A DNA stretch of 64,000 bases from positions 4,898,001 through 4,962,000 of the forward strand of contig NZ_CP135922.1 in NCBI RefSeq assembly GCF_032399705.1, in the 5' to 3' direction. Shown here piece by piece: positions 1-9,484 of this stretch. A program made the translations under genes and the position numbers. Under the pieces are notes generated by a model. That model had not been told where the DNA came from. It saw only the letters and a program-made list of their open reading frames with translations, and made no database searches. Origin of the DNA: Paenibacillus sp. BIC5C1. Lineage in GTDB: Bacteria; Bacillota; Bacilli; Paenibacillales; Paenibacillaceae. How positions within the stretch are numbered: position 1 is the stretch's first letter; the number at the start of each line of letters is the position of its first letter.

Positions 1-126
1 CTCTTTCTCCACTGCGGCGTCAACATCAATCAGTCGGTAACCTAACTCGCGCGCGAGCATGTCAGCAACGGTTGATTTGCCAGTTCCCATCATGCCGATG
101 AGAATAATATTGTTAGACTTGCTCAA
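1..126 (-). CDS. aroK: Shikimate kinase, N-terminal part
   Basis: The first 42 codons run off the left edge. The start is TTG at 126 with an AAGGAG ribosome site about 8 bases upstream; no ATG start fits as well. The peptide has a P-loop GMMGTGKST at residues 11-19 and a DVD at 34-36 after a hydrophobic strand, which is the shikimate kinase pattern (ATP site and Mg/shikimate-binding Asp). By family it phosphorylates shikimate in the cytoplasmic chorismate pathway. Another small P-loop kinase such as gluconokinase is possible because only the first quarter is visible. Confidence 0.75.
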   Translation of the reverse strand, partial: MSKSNNIILIGMMGTGKSTVADMLARELGYRLIDVDAAVEKE

Positions 127-329
127 GGTGTACACTCCTTTAATTCAAGCAATTCGTGAGCACTTTTGTCCTATCATAACACAGCCCTGCAGACGGGGGA
201 AGGCCATAGTGCCCCCTTCCCTCCCAGCATCCGCAAGCACTTCCAGAGCATGTCGTAGCATGTTTATGTACTCCATACGATTTCAACGAATTCAGATAAG
301 TTTATTTTGAATTAGAGGCGATTATAAAA

Positions 330-478
330 ATCTAACGAATCTCAGGAAACTTATTTCACAAAAACACCCTCAAAACAGCGCAATTTCGCTCCATCTGTTC
401 TAAATAGGATCTTCTCATTTCGTTAGAGAATAGAAAAGGTTCATATTCATGAAATAAGGCTTCTCAGGTTCATAAGAT
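330..478. repeat. Intergenic imperfect inverted repeat element
   Basis: In the 519-base gap between aroK and gnd, a 29-base arm at 330-358 (starting atctaacgaatctcagg) matches the reverse complement of 450-478 at about 21 of 29 positions; both arms contain TTATTTCA. The 91 bases between them carry no convincing gene. The layout resembles a small palindromic interspersed element. No other gene is seen in 127-645. Confidence 0.45.
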
Positions 479-645
479 GTAGGATCAACAGCTTACATAT
501 ACGGTAAAAAAGAGACCTGGAGGTCATCGGTATGAACCGACTCTCCAAGTCCCCTTTCCAAGCTTCTGCCCATGCCTTTCTTCCAGCCAAGGCTCCTGAT
601 TCAGGACACTTTAGCCAACTCACACGGACTTGCATATATACGTTA

Positions 646-2055
646 CTATTCCATCCAGTTGTGGTGGAAACTGCCTTCTTTGTCCACACGTTTGAACGTA
701 TGAGCGCCAAAGTAGTCACGTTGTGCTTGCAGCAGGTTCGCAGGCAAACGCTCTGTACGGTAGCTATCGTAGTAGGACAAGGCACTGGAGAACCCAGGAA
801 CCGGAACGCCTTGAGTTACCGCAGCCGCTACAACTTCACGCCATGCACCTTGGTAGGATTCTACAATGTTTTGGAAATATGGATCCAGAAGCAGGTTTTT
901 CAGTGCTGCATCTTTGTCATACGCTTCTTTGATGTTTTGCAGGAACTGAGAACGGATGATGCAACCACCACGGAAGATCATGGCGATGTTGCCGTATTTC
1001 AGATCCCAGCCGTACTCGTCGGAAGCTGCACGCATTTGTGCAAATCCTTGTGCATAGGATACGATTTTACTTGCAAACAGCGCTTTACGCACATTCTCGA
1101 TGAACGCCTTTTTGTCACCGGAGAAGGCTTCAACCGCAGGTCCGTTCAGGATTTTGCTTGCTGCCACACGCTCATCTTTCATCGCAGACAGGAAGCGGGA
1201 GAATACGGATTCGGTAATCATGGACAATGGTACGCCGAGATCCAGCGCGCTTTGGCTTGTCCATTTTCCTGTTCCTTTTTGTCCGGCTGCATCCAGAATG
1301 ACATCAACCATTGGTTTGCCCGTTTCTGGATCGTATTTGGAGAAGATGTCTGCCGTGATTTCGATCAAATAGCTATCCAGCTCTCCCTGGTTCCATTCTG
1401 TAAAGATAGCGTGAAGCTCTTCAACGGACACATTTAACACAGATTTGAGCAGGTGGTAAGCTTCACCAATCAGCTGCATATCTCCGTATTCGATACCGTT
1501 ATGCACCATTTTCACATAATGTCCGGCACCGTCTGGTCCAATATATGTACAACAAGGATCGTCACCGACTTTGGCCGAAATGGCTGTCAGGATCGGTTCA
1601 ACCAGCTTGTACGCACTCTCTTGTCCACCAGGCATAATTGCTGGGCCTTTCAACGCGCCTTCTTCCCCACCGGATACACCTGTACCGATGAAGCGAATGC
1701 CTTTGTCTTCCAGCTCTTTGCTGCGACGTTGGGTGTCAGGGAAGTATGCGTTACCGCCATCAATGATGATGTCGCCCTCATCCAAATGAGGAAGCAGTTG
1801 TTCAATGGTAGCGTCGGTTGCATAACCAGCTTGTACCATGATCAGGATTTTGCGCGGGGATTCCAGGGATGCCACAAACTCTTCAATAGAGAATGTGCCT
1901 GTCAGGTTTTTACCTTCGGCTTCTTTCAGAAGATCGTTGGTTTTCTCCGGAGAACGGTTAAATACCGACACCGTGAAACCTCTGCTTTCAATGTTAAGGG
2001 CCAAATTTTTGCCCATTACTGCAAGTCCAATGACACCGATCTGTTGTTTCGCCAT
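646..2055 (-). CDS. gnd: 6-phosphogluconate dehydrogenase, decarboxylating
   Basis: 469 residues, the normal length for the NADP-dependent enzyme that converts 6-phosphogluconate to ribulose-5-phosphate and CO2 in the oxidative pentose phosphate pathway. An N-terminal Rossmann motif GVIGLAVMG sits at residues 7-15, IIDGGN at 97-102, and the catalytic segment has K182, H185 and N186. I placed the start at 2055 (MAKQQ) because GGAGG lies 6 bases upstream; an upstream in-frame ATG at 2079 has no comparable site. It stands alone, transcribed leftwards. Confidence 0.95.
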   Translation of the reverse strand: MAKQQIGVIGLAVMGKNLALNIESRGFTVSVFNRSPEKTNDLLKEAEGKNLTGTFSIEEFVASLESPRKILIMVQAGYATDATIEQLLPHLDEGDIIIDGGNAYFPDTQRRSKELEDKGIRFIGTGVSGGEEGALKGPAIMPGGQESAYKLVEPILTAISAKVGDDPCCTYIGPDGAGHYVKMVHNGIEYGDMQLIGEAYHLLKSVLNVSVEELHAIFTEWNQGELDSYLIEITADIFSKYDPETGKPMVDVILDAAGQKGTGKWTSQSALDLGVPLSMITESVFSRFLSAMKDERVAASKILNGPAVEAFSGDKKAFIENVRKALFASKIVSYAQGFAQMRAASDEYGWDLKYGNIAMIFRGGCIIRSQFLQNIKEAYDKDAALKNLLLDPYFQNIVESYQGAWREVVAAAVTQGVPVPGFSSALSYYDSYRTERLPANLLQAQRDYFGAHTFKRVDKEGSFHHNWME

Positions 2056-2224
2056 CTGGTCCTCCATCCTTTGCTCCAATTAATTTTATTGAATGAATTC
2101 TCAACAATACCCCCATTTTAACGGTTTTACGCATAGAAGTGAACCCCGGACTATGGTCACACAGCGAGAAAACACCCCAATTACCTGAGGTGTTCATCGT
2201 ATTTTCATAAATACAGCGTTATAT

Positions 2225-2824
2225 TCAGCCTTCCAGCATCAACATGTGCCCTGACAACTGCTTTAAGACTTTACGACAGGCATCTGCTTTTTCGATATTA
2301 TCCGTCTGAATGGCGGCATGCAGACGCTCCAGTTCATCGTCCACTTCCATGCGCAGAAGCATGAGTCGCTCCTCACCTTCACGCGAGAGGAACATTTCTT
2401 CCATCTCTTCCGCAGTCGGCGCAGGTTCCTTTTGAAAAATAACACGCTGTTTGAACCCGGATACTTCAACGAGACGAATGACTTCACCAAACAAAATATT
2501 CTCTACAGTCATCTGCTGATCCTTAAACCGCTTCACAACGGCATGCCCGCGTGTATCCCCAATCAGCTTCTCCAACCATTCCGCAAGCTTTGCATCCTTG
2601 ATAATATAATCTCCCGTCATCTTGTAATTCCCACTGCGCGTCTGTTGAAAACGGAGCTTTACCAGCTTGCGTCCGGTGCGGACTGACAGAATAAAAAAGG
2701 ATTCGTCCTCGCTCCAATATAGTGAATACCCCTCACGAATAAGGTCTTTGATCAAATTTTGGATATGCCGACGGTTGAACCGCAGCTCCAGATTGCAATA
2801 TTCAACTTCATAACTCTTATTCAC
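2225..2824 (-). CDS. Conserved hypothetical protein, 199 aa
   Basis: I do not recognise a named family. The protein is soluble, with a mixed alpha/beta first half (residues 1-75, several basic and aromatic positions) and a helical, acidic C-terminal half (about 135-199) with heptad-like Leu/Met spacing. No signal peptide or membrane segment is visible. It lies downstream of an unrelated gap and convergent with nothing; an ATG at 2824 is the only good start. Codon use looks like the neighbouring host genes. Confidence 0.6.
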   Translation of the reverse strand: MNKSYEVEYCNLELRFNRRHIQNLIKDLIREGYSLYWSEDESFFILSVRTGRKLVKLRFQQTRSGNYKMTGDYIIKDAKLAEWLEKLIGDTRGHAVVKRFKDQQMTVENILFGEVIRLVEVSGFKQRVIFQKEPAPTAEEMEEMFLSREGEERLMLLRMEVDDELERLHAAIQTDNIEKADACRKVLKQLSGHMLMLEG

Positions 2825-3203
2825 GGCACTCCCTCCATCTGTACCGGAGATGCTCCGGCCATCTTCTTCAATCGCTTCTACTCAATCGGCTTACCCTATT
2901 TTATACTTCATTTTATGTAAGGGTACTTGGTTATTTGACTATTTTTCACCGATTGATCCGGAGGATCGCAGCTTTCCGCAAATGCACAGGGGCAAGCCCC
3001 CGTTTTTCATGATATGATGGACGCGAAATGAAGGTATGCAGAGGTCATGTGCGGACTGCGAGTTGATGGGAATGATCTGCTTGCTACGGATGGGGACAAG
3101 TTCCTGGAAACAATTTGTTCACAGTTAGTTCCCGAAGTTGATCACTGCGGCGGGCAGAATGATCTTCACGTCGTTAGCTAAATGGATGCACTATATTACA
3201 TAA
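2825..3203. other. Intergenic stretch without a gene
   Basis: I see no supported reading frame in this stretch. It contains a short GC-rich hairpin near 2988-3000 followed by five T residues, too weak to call a terminator with confidence. Confidence 0.4.
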
Positions 3204-3244
3204 AAAGGGAGTTCCAAACCTGTACGGTTGTTGGAACTCCCTTT
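3204..3244 (-). terminator. Rho-independent terminator of the MFS gene
   Basis: A perfect 14-base stem (3204-3217 with 3231-3244) has a 13-base loop that can pair further. Read leftwards it is followed by a T run, so it serves the transporter gene ending at 3278. The other side also has TTTCTTATT, so it may act in both directions. Confidence 0.85.
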
Positions 3245-3277
3245 CTTATTAGATCAACCTTACCAGGCTTCATCGCA

Positions 3278-4570
3278 TCATTTAGCAGGAGCTGTACGAT
3301 ACGGTTTACGGGATAACACATAGTGCACAACAGCAAGTCCAGCCATAACGACAGCACTTCCGATAAATGGAGCCGGATGACTAATGTGATCCCACAGCAG
3401 TCCGGATACAATCGGCCCTACGACCATGCCTGATCCCTGAAGGGTCAGGAAGAAACCCCAGATCGCTCCGCGTTCCCCTTTGGGAATCAATGTGGCTACA
3501 AACGCATTCCAAGCCGGGAGAATCATCGCATAGCTGACACCGACCAGCATGACGATGCCGAACACAACAGGAATGGACGTAATGGAAGAAAAGGCAAACA
3601 GACTGGCTGCTGCCATCAAAAAACCGATGTTCAGGAACGGTGCCGTTCCAAAGCGGTCTACCATTTTACCTACAGGCAGCAGGGCAATGACCGTGATGCC
3701 ACCACCGGCTATCAGCAACAAGCTGTACAGGTTGGGCGAGATGTGCAGGTCTGTACGAGTATATAACGTAATCACGGGACTGAGCAGACCAATAACAAAA
3801 GACTGCATGAACAGTGCAGGATATACGAGCGGATTTACATTAAGGGTGCTGCGTACCCGTTGCAATGTGCCCTGAACACTATTTTTGAGTCGGATGAAAG
3901 GCGTAAGAATATTCGGCTTAGCCGGATATTTCATATCTTCCCGCTTGGGCTCACTATCCGCATGCTCTTCCTCAACAACAACACGTCCGGGTAGAATCAA
4001 GGCGACCAGAATGACCAGGATTGCAACACCCATCAATACCAGGAAAATGGTGCGATAATCGTGATGCGTCCGCTCCAATAGCCAGTTCATTCCGATCGGA
4101 CCAAGTCCAGTCCCTCCAAGTGCCGCCATCTCCAGCGCACCCATGGCTGTACCGTTCTTGTTCTGGGGCCCCGACATCGCGGTCACGCCCGTCATGGCGC
4201 AAGGCCAAAGGGGTGACGTACCAACTCCGAGAATGAGACAAGCCATGGCAAGGCCAAATGCACTTTTGAAAAATATAATCATGATTACAGCAACTAATGT
4301 ACAAATTAGGGCCGTCACCATTGTTGCCCGGAATCCGATTCGTTCTGCTGCCCAGCCAGAGGGAGCCCGGAACAGATTATCTCCCAAATATTGAAGGGCA
4401 AAGGCCACACCAATTACGCCAGCGGATAAGCCCAGAATATTGTCCATATACACGGGCAAAATAGCGACCAGCAGGGCACCCTTGATGATTTCAACTAAAA
4501 AAAGCGTTAGCCACATGGCGATAAAAAAAGGTGATCGCAGGATTTTGGCTGGTTTTGTAATGGTTTGCAT
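3278..4570 (-). CDS. MFS family transporter
   Basis: 430 residues with about 12 hydrophobic segments, a positively charged central loop (residues 190-235, basic and acidic mix) separating two six-helix halves, and Gly-rich helix packing in helix 5. This is the layout of a major facilitator antiporter of the drug-efflux type. I start at 4570 (MQTITKP) because AAGGGGG lies about 8 bases upstream; the frame is open further but without a ribosome site. The substrate cannot be told from sequence. It is monocistronic, with a strong terminator downstream. Confidence 0.85.
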   Translation of the reverse strand: MQTITKPAKILRSPFFIAMWLTLFLVEIIKGALLVAILPVYMDNILGLSAGVIGVAFALQYLGDNLFRAPSGWAAERIGFRATMVTALICTLVAVIMIIFFKSAFGLAMACLILGVGTSPLWPCAMTGVTAMSGPQNKNGTAMGALEMAALGGTGLGPIGMNWLLERTHHDYRTIFLVLMGVAILVILVALILPGRVVVEEEHADSEPKREDMKYPAKPNILTPFIRLKNSVQGTLQRVRSTLNVNPLVYPALFMQSFVIGLLSPVITLYTRTDLHISPNLYSLLLIAGGGITVIALLPVGKMVDRFGTAPFLNIGFLMAAASLFAFSSITSIPVVFGIVMLVGVSYAMILPAWNAFVATLIPKGERGAIWGFFLTLQGSGMVVGPIVSGLLWDHISHPAPFIGSAVVMAGLAVVHYVLSRKPYRTAPAK

Positions 4571-4808
4571 TCTTTTTCCCCCTTCGATGCTTGCTTGCCC
4601 ATCTCCTATCCTTACTGTTACCCTCGGGGATGTGTCCAAATCTCAGCAATTCGAAAAATTGTCAAGCAATACTGCTTGCATTCGGTTCTTAATTTGCTAT
4701 ACTCAAATTTGTTTAAGATTACAAAATGATAAGTTATCAGCGAAGCTGAACTAAATCCGTGATCGCAAGAAAAACATCCGCTACATGCGGTCTGTCTTCA
4801 TAGAATTT

Positions 4809-4826
4809 ACGTCGAAAGACGTTTTT
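4809..4826 (+). terminator. Small GAAA-tetraloop hairpin with T run in the decarboxylase leader
   Basis: ACGTC and GACGT (4809-4813, 4818-4822) enclose a GAAA tetraloop and are followed by TTTTT. It sits only 27 bases before the decarboxylase start, so it would lie in the leader of that transcript and could act as a weak attenuator. The stem is only five pairs, so read-through is likely. Confidence 0.35.
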
Positions 4827-4852
4827 CTTACAAATTATAATTAGGAAAGGTT

Positions 4853-6340
4853 GTGACAGCACTGATGGATCACCGCCGTACGCCGCTGTTTACCGCTTTA
4901 AAAAATCACGCGGCACTCAATCCGGTGCAATTTCATATTCCGGGACATAAAAAAGGATTGGGAACGGATACCGAGTTTCGTGAATTTATCGGCGATAATG
5001 CCCTCTCCATAGACTTGATTAACATCGCACCGCTAGATGATTTGCATCAGCCAACCGGTGTCATTGAGGAAGCGCAGATTCTGGCAGCCGATGCCTTCGG
5101 AGCCGATTATACCTATTTTAGTGTGCAAGGCACAAGCAGTGCCATCATGACCATGATTCTGTCCGTATGTGAGCCGGGTGACAAGATTATTGTGCCCCGT
5201 AATGTGCATAAATCGGTCATGTCTGCCATCATTTTCTCAGGAGCGAAACCCGTGTTCGTCTCTCCTGCGCAGGATGCCAATCTAGGAATTGATCACGGTG
5301 TCACTACGGGCGCGATCCGACGTGCCCTTGAGCGTCATCCCGATGCCAAGGCATTGCTCGTCATTAACCCAACGTACTTCGGTGTATGTACCGATCTGAA
5401 AGAAATTGTTGAACTGGCGCATAGCTATCAGGTTCCAGTACTTGTGGATGAAGCGCATGGCGTACTCATTCATTTCCATGAAGATCTGCCGCTCTCAGCC
5501 ATGGCCGCCGGGGCTGATATGGCTGCAACGAGTGTACACAAGCTGGGTGGTTCGATGACTCAGAGTTCTGTACTCAACCTGAACACGAAGAATGGCTATG
5601 TGAACCCGCAGCGTGTACAAACCATTCTGAGTATGTTGACTTCAACGTCGACTTCTTACATCCTGCTGGCTTCGCTCGACACGTCGAGACGTAATCTGGC
5701 TCTGAATGGCCATCAGATGGCACAGAAAGCCATTGATTTGGCTGAGTTTGCAAGACGCTCCATTAATGATATGGACGGACTGTATTGCTTCGGCAGAGAG
5801 CTGCTGGGCACAGAGGCTACCTTTAATTACGACCCAACCAAAGTAACTATTCATGTTCGCCACCTTGGCATTACAGGCTATGAAACAGAGAACTGGCTGC
5901 GTGAGCATTACAAAATCGAGGTAGAGCTCAGTGATATGTATAATATTCTGTGCCTCATCACGCCGGGAGATACGGATGACTCCGTAGAAATCTTGCTGAA
6001 CGCCCTGCAAGATCTATCCCGTACGTATTATCAGGTGAATCCGGCCCACGAGCTGGTGGTTAAGGTTCCAGATGTGCCACAGCTGATGCTGACTCCACGT
6101 GATGCGTTCTATGGGGATACCGAAGTCATTCCTTTCAAGGAATCCGCAGGCCGGATTATCTCGGAATTTATCTACGTATATCCACCAGGAATTCCGATTC
6201 TGCTGCCAGGTGAGGTTATCACTCAGGAAAACATCGACTACATCATTGATCATGTTGAAGTTGGACTGCCTGTAAAAGGACCTGAAGACCGTAGCGTAAC
6301 CAATGTAAAAGTCATCGTGGAAGCAGATGCGATTTTCTAG
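4853..6340 (+). CDS. speA: Orn/Lys/Arg decarboxylase family protein (SpeA-like)
   Basis: 495 residues, close to the short Gram-positive arginine/lysine/ornithine decarboxylases (B. subtilis SpeA is about 490). The fold-type-I PLP core shows HIPGHKKG at 28-35, a cofactor loop QGTSSA at 92-97, VDEAHG at 198-203 and the Schiff-base lysine K230 in SVHKLGG. The C-terminal domain ends near residue 495. By family it removes CO2 from a basic amino acid, probably arginine for agmatine and spermidine synthesis; lysine or ornithine cannot be excluded. The GTG at 4853 follows AGGAAAGG; an ATG at 4865 is the alternative. Confidence 0.85.
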   Translation: MTALMDHRRTPLFTALKNHAALNPVQFHIPGHKKGLGTDTEFREFIGDNALSIDLINIAPLDDLHQPTGVIEEAQILAADAFGADYTYFSVQGTSSAIMTMILSVCEPGDKIIVPRNVHKSVMSAIIFSGAKPVFVSPAQDANLGIDHGVTTGAIRRALERHPDAKALLVINPTYFGVCTDLKEIVELAHSYQVPVLVDEAHGVLIHFHEDLPLSAMAAGADMAATSVHKLGGSMTQSSVLNLNTKNGYVNPQRVQTILSMLTSTSTSYILLASLDTSRRNLALNGHQMAQKAIDLAEFARRSINDMDGLYCFGRELLGTEATFNYDPTKVTIHVRHLGITGYETENWLREHYKIEVELSDMYNILCLITPGDTDDSVEILLNALQDLSRTYYQVNPAHELVVKVPDVPQLMLTPRDAFYGDTEVIPFKESAGRIISEFIYVYPPGIPILLPGEVITQENIDYIIDHVEVGLPVKGPEDRSVTNVKVIVEADAIF

Positions 6341-6375
6341 AACAGCCACCTCTTCATGAGTTTGATCGATCTCTA

Positions 6376-6410
6376 AGGACCAAGCGGGATGCTTGGTCCT
6401 TTTTATTTTT
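6376..6410 (+). terminator. Rho-independent terminator of the decarboxylase gene
   Basis: A perfect 10-base stem AGGACCAAGC/GCTTGGTCCT (6376-6385, 6391-6400) with a 5-base loop is followed by TTTTATTTTT. It lies 36 bases after the stop codon. Confidence 0.9.
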
Positions 6411-6524
6411 TTCTCCACATAGACTTGTCCTGCCTCATGTTATGATCGCTGTCTTATTTGCATTTTACCACCTATTCCACTGTCCTTATCGCAAGAAAAA
6501 ACAGCATAAATACCTAATAGAAAG

Positions 6525-6557
6525 CAAACAAAAGGCCCCCTGTAATCAAGGAGCCTT
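6525..6557 (-). terminator. Terminator of the DUF1292 gene
   Basis: Read leftwards, AAGGCTCC pairs with GGGGCCTT with one G-T wobble and is followed by TTGTTTGCTTT. It lies just past the stop at 6581. Confidence 0.7.
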
Positions 6558-6580
6558 CTTGCTTTATTCCAAAAGGATGA

Positions 6581-6898
6581 CTATTCTTGGCTTGCAACGA
6601 GTTCGTTGTACGCCGCTTCAACACGGGTCCACTCTTCTTCGTCTTCAATATTGTAGAGCACCATTTCCTCGTCTTCTTCTTCCATACGCAGAATGATGCC
6701 GTCAGCTTCAGGATTGTTACGTTCCAGCAGGAGCGCATAAACATGCTTCTCCACGTCAAACGTCTCCACCAGAACCATCTCCACGTCATTTCCGTTCTCG
6801 TCTGTCAGTGTCAGAAGAACTTCTTCATGCTCGTGGTCGTGGTCGTGGTCTTGACCGCATCCGCAGGCATCGCCGTGTTCATGTGTGTGATCGCTCAT
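6581..6898 (-). CDS. DUF1292 family protein with His-rich N-terminus
   Basis: 105 residues. Residues 1-25 are rich in His, Asp and Cys (HTHEHGD, CGCG, then alternating His-Asp pairs), a plausible metal-binding tail. The remainder has the DUF1292 pattern of alternating strands and very acidic turns (MEEEDEEMVLYNIEDEEEW). Function in the family is unknown. The start at 6898 has GAGG about 7 bases upstream. It is transcribed leftwards on its own with its own terminator. Confidence 0.8.
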   Translation of the reverse strand: MSDHTHEHGDACGCGQDHDHDHEHEEVLLTLTDENGNDVEMVLVETFDVEKHVYALLLERNNPEADGIILRMEEEDEEMVLYNIEDEEEWTRVEAAYNELVASQE

Positions 6899-6995
6899 TG
6901 ATATACCTCGCTTTATAAATAGAAATTGTGTAACCTTGCATATCGTAACATGTTCAATGGTCCAGGTCAATTTAACCGCCAAGGTTATTTTTGCT

Positions 6996-7550
6996 TCAAT
7001 CGTTCAGCGCGGTAATGATTTTCTCGGCTGCCAGCACATAATTACTATTTGCATTTTCTTTAATATAAAAACCGACTTGGTACTTGCCAGCCCGGCTGAA
7101 ATCATACGTAAAATCGTACGTTCGGAACCAGAAGTTATCCTTCTGTGTCTTAAGCTCCTGGGACTGAATATCCTTAACCTCACCACTTGGATTGGTAATT
7201 GTCACCTTCACGGCAGCTATATCCGTTGTCAAACTGTCCACTTGCGAGAACACATTAAATTTCAATTTACCCACGTTCACGTTGCCAAACACGGTATCTC
7301 CCTTGAAGAGAAAAATATGTACATTCGGTTTGATAACCGTTACTCTCTTGTTTGTGCTATCCCATCTGGCGATTCCGCCCGCTTCCCTTACAGGTACATA
7401 GGTCGTTCCGTCAATCAGATAACCACCGTCAGCTGCTTCCTTGCCGTTAATGAGAACCCGAATCTTCTCGTTCACTGAATCTGCAAACAATAAAGACCCG
7501 CCGAGCAAGGAGAATACCGTGACACACAGCAAAATTCTTTTCCATTTCAT
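6996..7550 (-). CDS. Secreted protein with copper-amine-oxidase-like stalk domain
   Basis: 184 residues. A signal peptide covers about residues 1-23 (basic MKWKR start, hydrophobic core, FADS). Residues 30-72 (VLINGKEA ... LIDGTTYVPVREAGG ... KRVTVIKP) match the copper amine oxidase N-terminal-like repeat that is common in cell-surface proteins of Paenibacillus. Residues 75-184 look like a beta-rich extracellular domain without a family I can name. The start at 7550 has GGGAGGG upstream. The protein is probably cell-wall associated; the domain name does not imply oxidase activity. Confidence 0.75.
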   Translation of the reverse strand: MKWKRILLCVTVFSLLGGSLLFADSVNEKIRVLINGKEAADGGYLIDGTTYVPVREAGGIARWDSTNKRVTVIKPNVHIFLFKGDTVFGNVNVGKLKFNVFSQVDSLTTDIAAVKVTITNPSGEVKDIQSQELKTQKDNFWFRTYDFTYDFSRAGKYQVGFYIKENANSNYVLAAEKIITALND

Positions 7551-7675
7551 TCCGTCAATATTCCCTCCCCTGCTGCTAGCTGTTGTACATTTATACTGCA
7601 GGTTCATCCACAAAGTTGCGCTGTTTTTCATCATTTTTCATTTTTTATCCAGATTATTTTCCACCCCTTGGAACG

Positions 7676-7711
7676 ATCAAAAAGAGGCGTTCCCTGTTAA
7701 AGGACGCCCCT
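7676..7711 (-). terminator. Terminator downstream of the small Cys protein gene
   Basis: Read leftwards, GGCGTCC and GGAACGCC form a GC-rich stem followed by TCTTTTT. It lies about 70 bases past the stop at 7779. Confidence 0.6.
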
Positions 7712-7778
7712 ATAGTATAGTTGTTGGCAGTACGTAATTATACGAACTTCTTTTGGATGAATTTTATTATGCTGCTGA

Positions 7779-7976
7779 CTACGAAGTATGACGAGTTAAT
7801 ATGCAAGGTACGCCCTTGCCTACAGCTCCATCGGTTCGCATCCGTGCTGCATAATCCATTCCTCGTGTACAGGGGGTCTTGCAACGCTCACATACATCCG
7901 AAGTAACCAATTTCATGGATACACGAAGTTTGTCACTCTTTAACGCGGGAGCCTTTTTTCCCTTTGCTTTTGCCAT
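7779..7976 (-). CDS. Small conserved Cys-containing protein, 65 aa
   Basis: A 65-residue basic protein beginning with a Lys/Ala-rich tail (MAKAKGKK). The central segment CERCKTPCTRGMDYAARM followed by GVPC suggests a small zinc-binding knuckle (C29, C32, C36 and a later Cys). Similar small proteins are widespread in related Gram-positive bacteria as hypotheticals. The start at 7976 follows GGGGAATTC. It has its own terminator. No function is assigned. Confidence 0.6.
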   Translation of the reverse strand: MAKAKGKKAPALKSDKLRVSMKLVTSDVCERCKTPCTRGMDYAARMRTDGAVGKGVPCILTRHTS

Positions 7977-8076
7977 CCCGAATTCCCCATTTCCCCAATT
8001 GCTTGATGATGTAATGCATCATATGGGGATTCGCCCGGTTGTGTGTCAAAAGGAATAAATTTCGTGCATGATATCG

Positions 8077-8817
8077 TTAAATGAAACCGCCGTTTGCACG
8101 CAGCGTCTGTCCTGTAACCCATTGCGACTCTTCACTGACGAGGAAAGAGATCACATTTGCAATGTCTTCCGGCTCACCCAGACGACCAAATGCATTCATT
8201 TTACGTATCCCATCAAGCTGCTGCTCCGTCTTCCCGACAGAAAACAATTCGGTATTTACCGGACCTGGTGCAACAGCATTTATAGTGATTTGTCTGGAGC
8301 CAAATTCCTTCGCAAGCTGACGAGTAATCTGTTCAACTGCGCCTTTGGTACCTGCGTACACGCTGTATCCCGGAAACATCTGTCCAGTTACAGAAGTGGA
8401 GAAATTAACGATTCGGCCCTGATCCTCCATATGTTTCAATGCTTGCTGACAAGCAAAAAATGTACCTTTTACATTAATCGCAAACTGCTGATCGAATTCT
8501 TCCTCCGTCACATCTGCCAAAGGTGTTGTCTTCATGATGCCTGCATTGTTGATCAGAATATCGATTTTTCCAAGCTGGTTAATCGTTTCGGAAAATAAAC
8601 GCTCCACATCTCCCTTCCGGGCAAGGTCAGCCTGAACGGTAATGGCGCGCACTCCTTTTTGGCGAGCAATATCTGCGACCTGCTCTGCTTTGTCGGGGCT
8701 GCTCGCGTAATTAATGACGACATCCGCGCCCATTTCAGCGAGTTGCTCTGCTATAGCACGTCCGATCCCTCGGGATGAGCCTGTTACAACGGCCACTTTA
8801 CCTGTTAGCTTTTTCAT
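8077..8817 (-). CDS. SDR family oxidoreductase
   Basis: 246 residues, classical short-chain dehydrogenase length. The NAD(P)-binding TGSSRGIG motif is at 12-19, NNAG at 90-93, and the catalytic Ser142, Tyr154 and Lys158 (YAGTK) are present. The closest general type is 3-oxoacyl-ACP reductase/glucose dehydrogenase-like; the substrate is not determinable. The gene starts 6 bases after the TetR gene, so both are on one transcript and the regulator probably controls this enzyme. Confidence 0.9.
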   Translation of the reverse strand: MKKLTGKVAVVTGSSRGIGRAIAEQLAEMGADVVINYASSPDKAEQVADIARQKGVRAITVQADLARKGDVERLFSETINQLGKIDILINNAGIMKTTPLADVTEEEFDQQFAINVKGTFFACQQALKHMEDQGRIVNFSTSVTGQMFPGYSVYAGTKGAVEQITRQLAKEFGSRQITINAVAPGPVNTELFSVGKTEQQLDGIRKMNAFGRLGEPEDIANVISFLVSEESQWVTGQTLRANGGFI

Positions 8818-8823
8818 TTACGA

Positions 8824-9438
8824 TTACTTCCTCTCTTGTTCCAAATGTAATAATCCCTTTTCGATCAACAACCACACCTGTGCAAATTCCGCATCAATTG
8901 TAGGGCTTTGCCATTCATAGGCGTGTGCCGGATGATGAAAACGAGCTGTAGCCTGAAGAATCGCCGCTGCAACCATATCTGGGTTGTTGATTTTGAATAG
9001 GTTCTCCTGCTGGAGGACCTCACTCAAATGACGCACAAGATGCTGCACATGTTTATTGATAATATCTGCGGATTCCTGGGTTACCCGTGCGTACATCTCG
9101 AACAACTCTGCATCGGATTCGGCATAATGACGTTTAAGAGCGATTAACGTTTCTATATATACTTTCAGATGACGTATACTCTCTCCGTTATAACTCTTAT
9201 CCTTAGTTATTGTCGTCAAAGGCGCGATAATCTCATCTTCGAGCCATTGTGCGGTCACGCCTTCAAGCAATTCTTTCTTGCTTTTATAGTGCCTGTAAAT
9301 CGTACCGTGACTAACTCCAAGCAATTTAGCGACATCCGTGACAGATGTTTTGGCAACACCGAAGCGACGGAGAGTTTCCTGTGTTGCTGCGATAATTTGT
9401 TCCTTGGTTAAAAATTCAGAAGTTTTGTCCTTTTCCAT
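8824..9438 (-). CDS. TetR/AcrR family transcriptional regulator
   Basis: 204 residues. The N-terminal helix-turn-helix is typical: TSVTDVAKLLGVSHGTIYRHYKSKKEL at about residues 31-57 in two stretches. The C-terminal helical ligand domain is divergent, as usual. It is the first gene of a two-gene operon with the SDR enzyme. The promoter upstream overlaps a perfect 16-base inverted repeat, so autorepression is likely, with release by a ligand related to the SDR substrate (inference). Confidence 0.9.
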   Translation of the reverse strand: MEKDKTSEFLTKEQIIAATQETLRRFGVAKTSVTDVAKLLGVSHGTIYRHYKSKKELLEGVTAQWLEDEIIAPLTTITKDKSYNGESIRHLKVYIETLIALKRHYAESDAELFEMYARVTQESADIINKHVQHLVRHLSEVLQQENLFKINNPDMVAAAILQATARFHHPAHAYEWQSPTIDAEFAQVWLLIEKGLLHLEQERK

Positions 9439-9484
9439 ATGATTAAGATGGTTACACCATCCTCAAGTCACCTCCGTTGAAATT

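Noticed and set aside
646..1437. Long plus-strand open frames across gnd
   Set aside because: They are antisense shadows of a clear enzyme gene and have no ribosome sites or family patterns.
2988..3006. Terminator on the plus strand
   Set aside because: Stem of four or five pairs with a very tight loop; no gene upstream on that strand.
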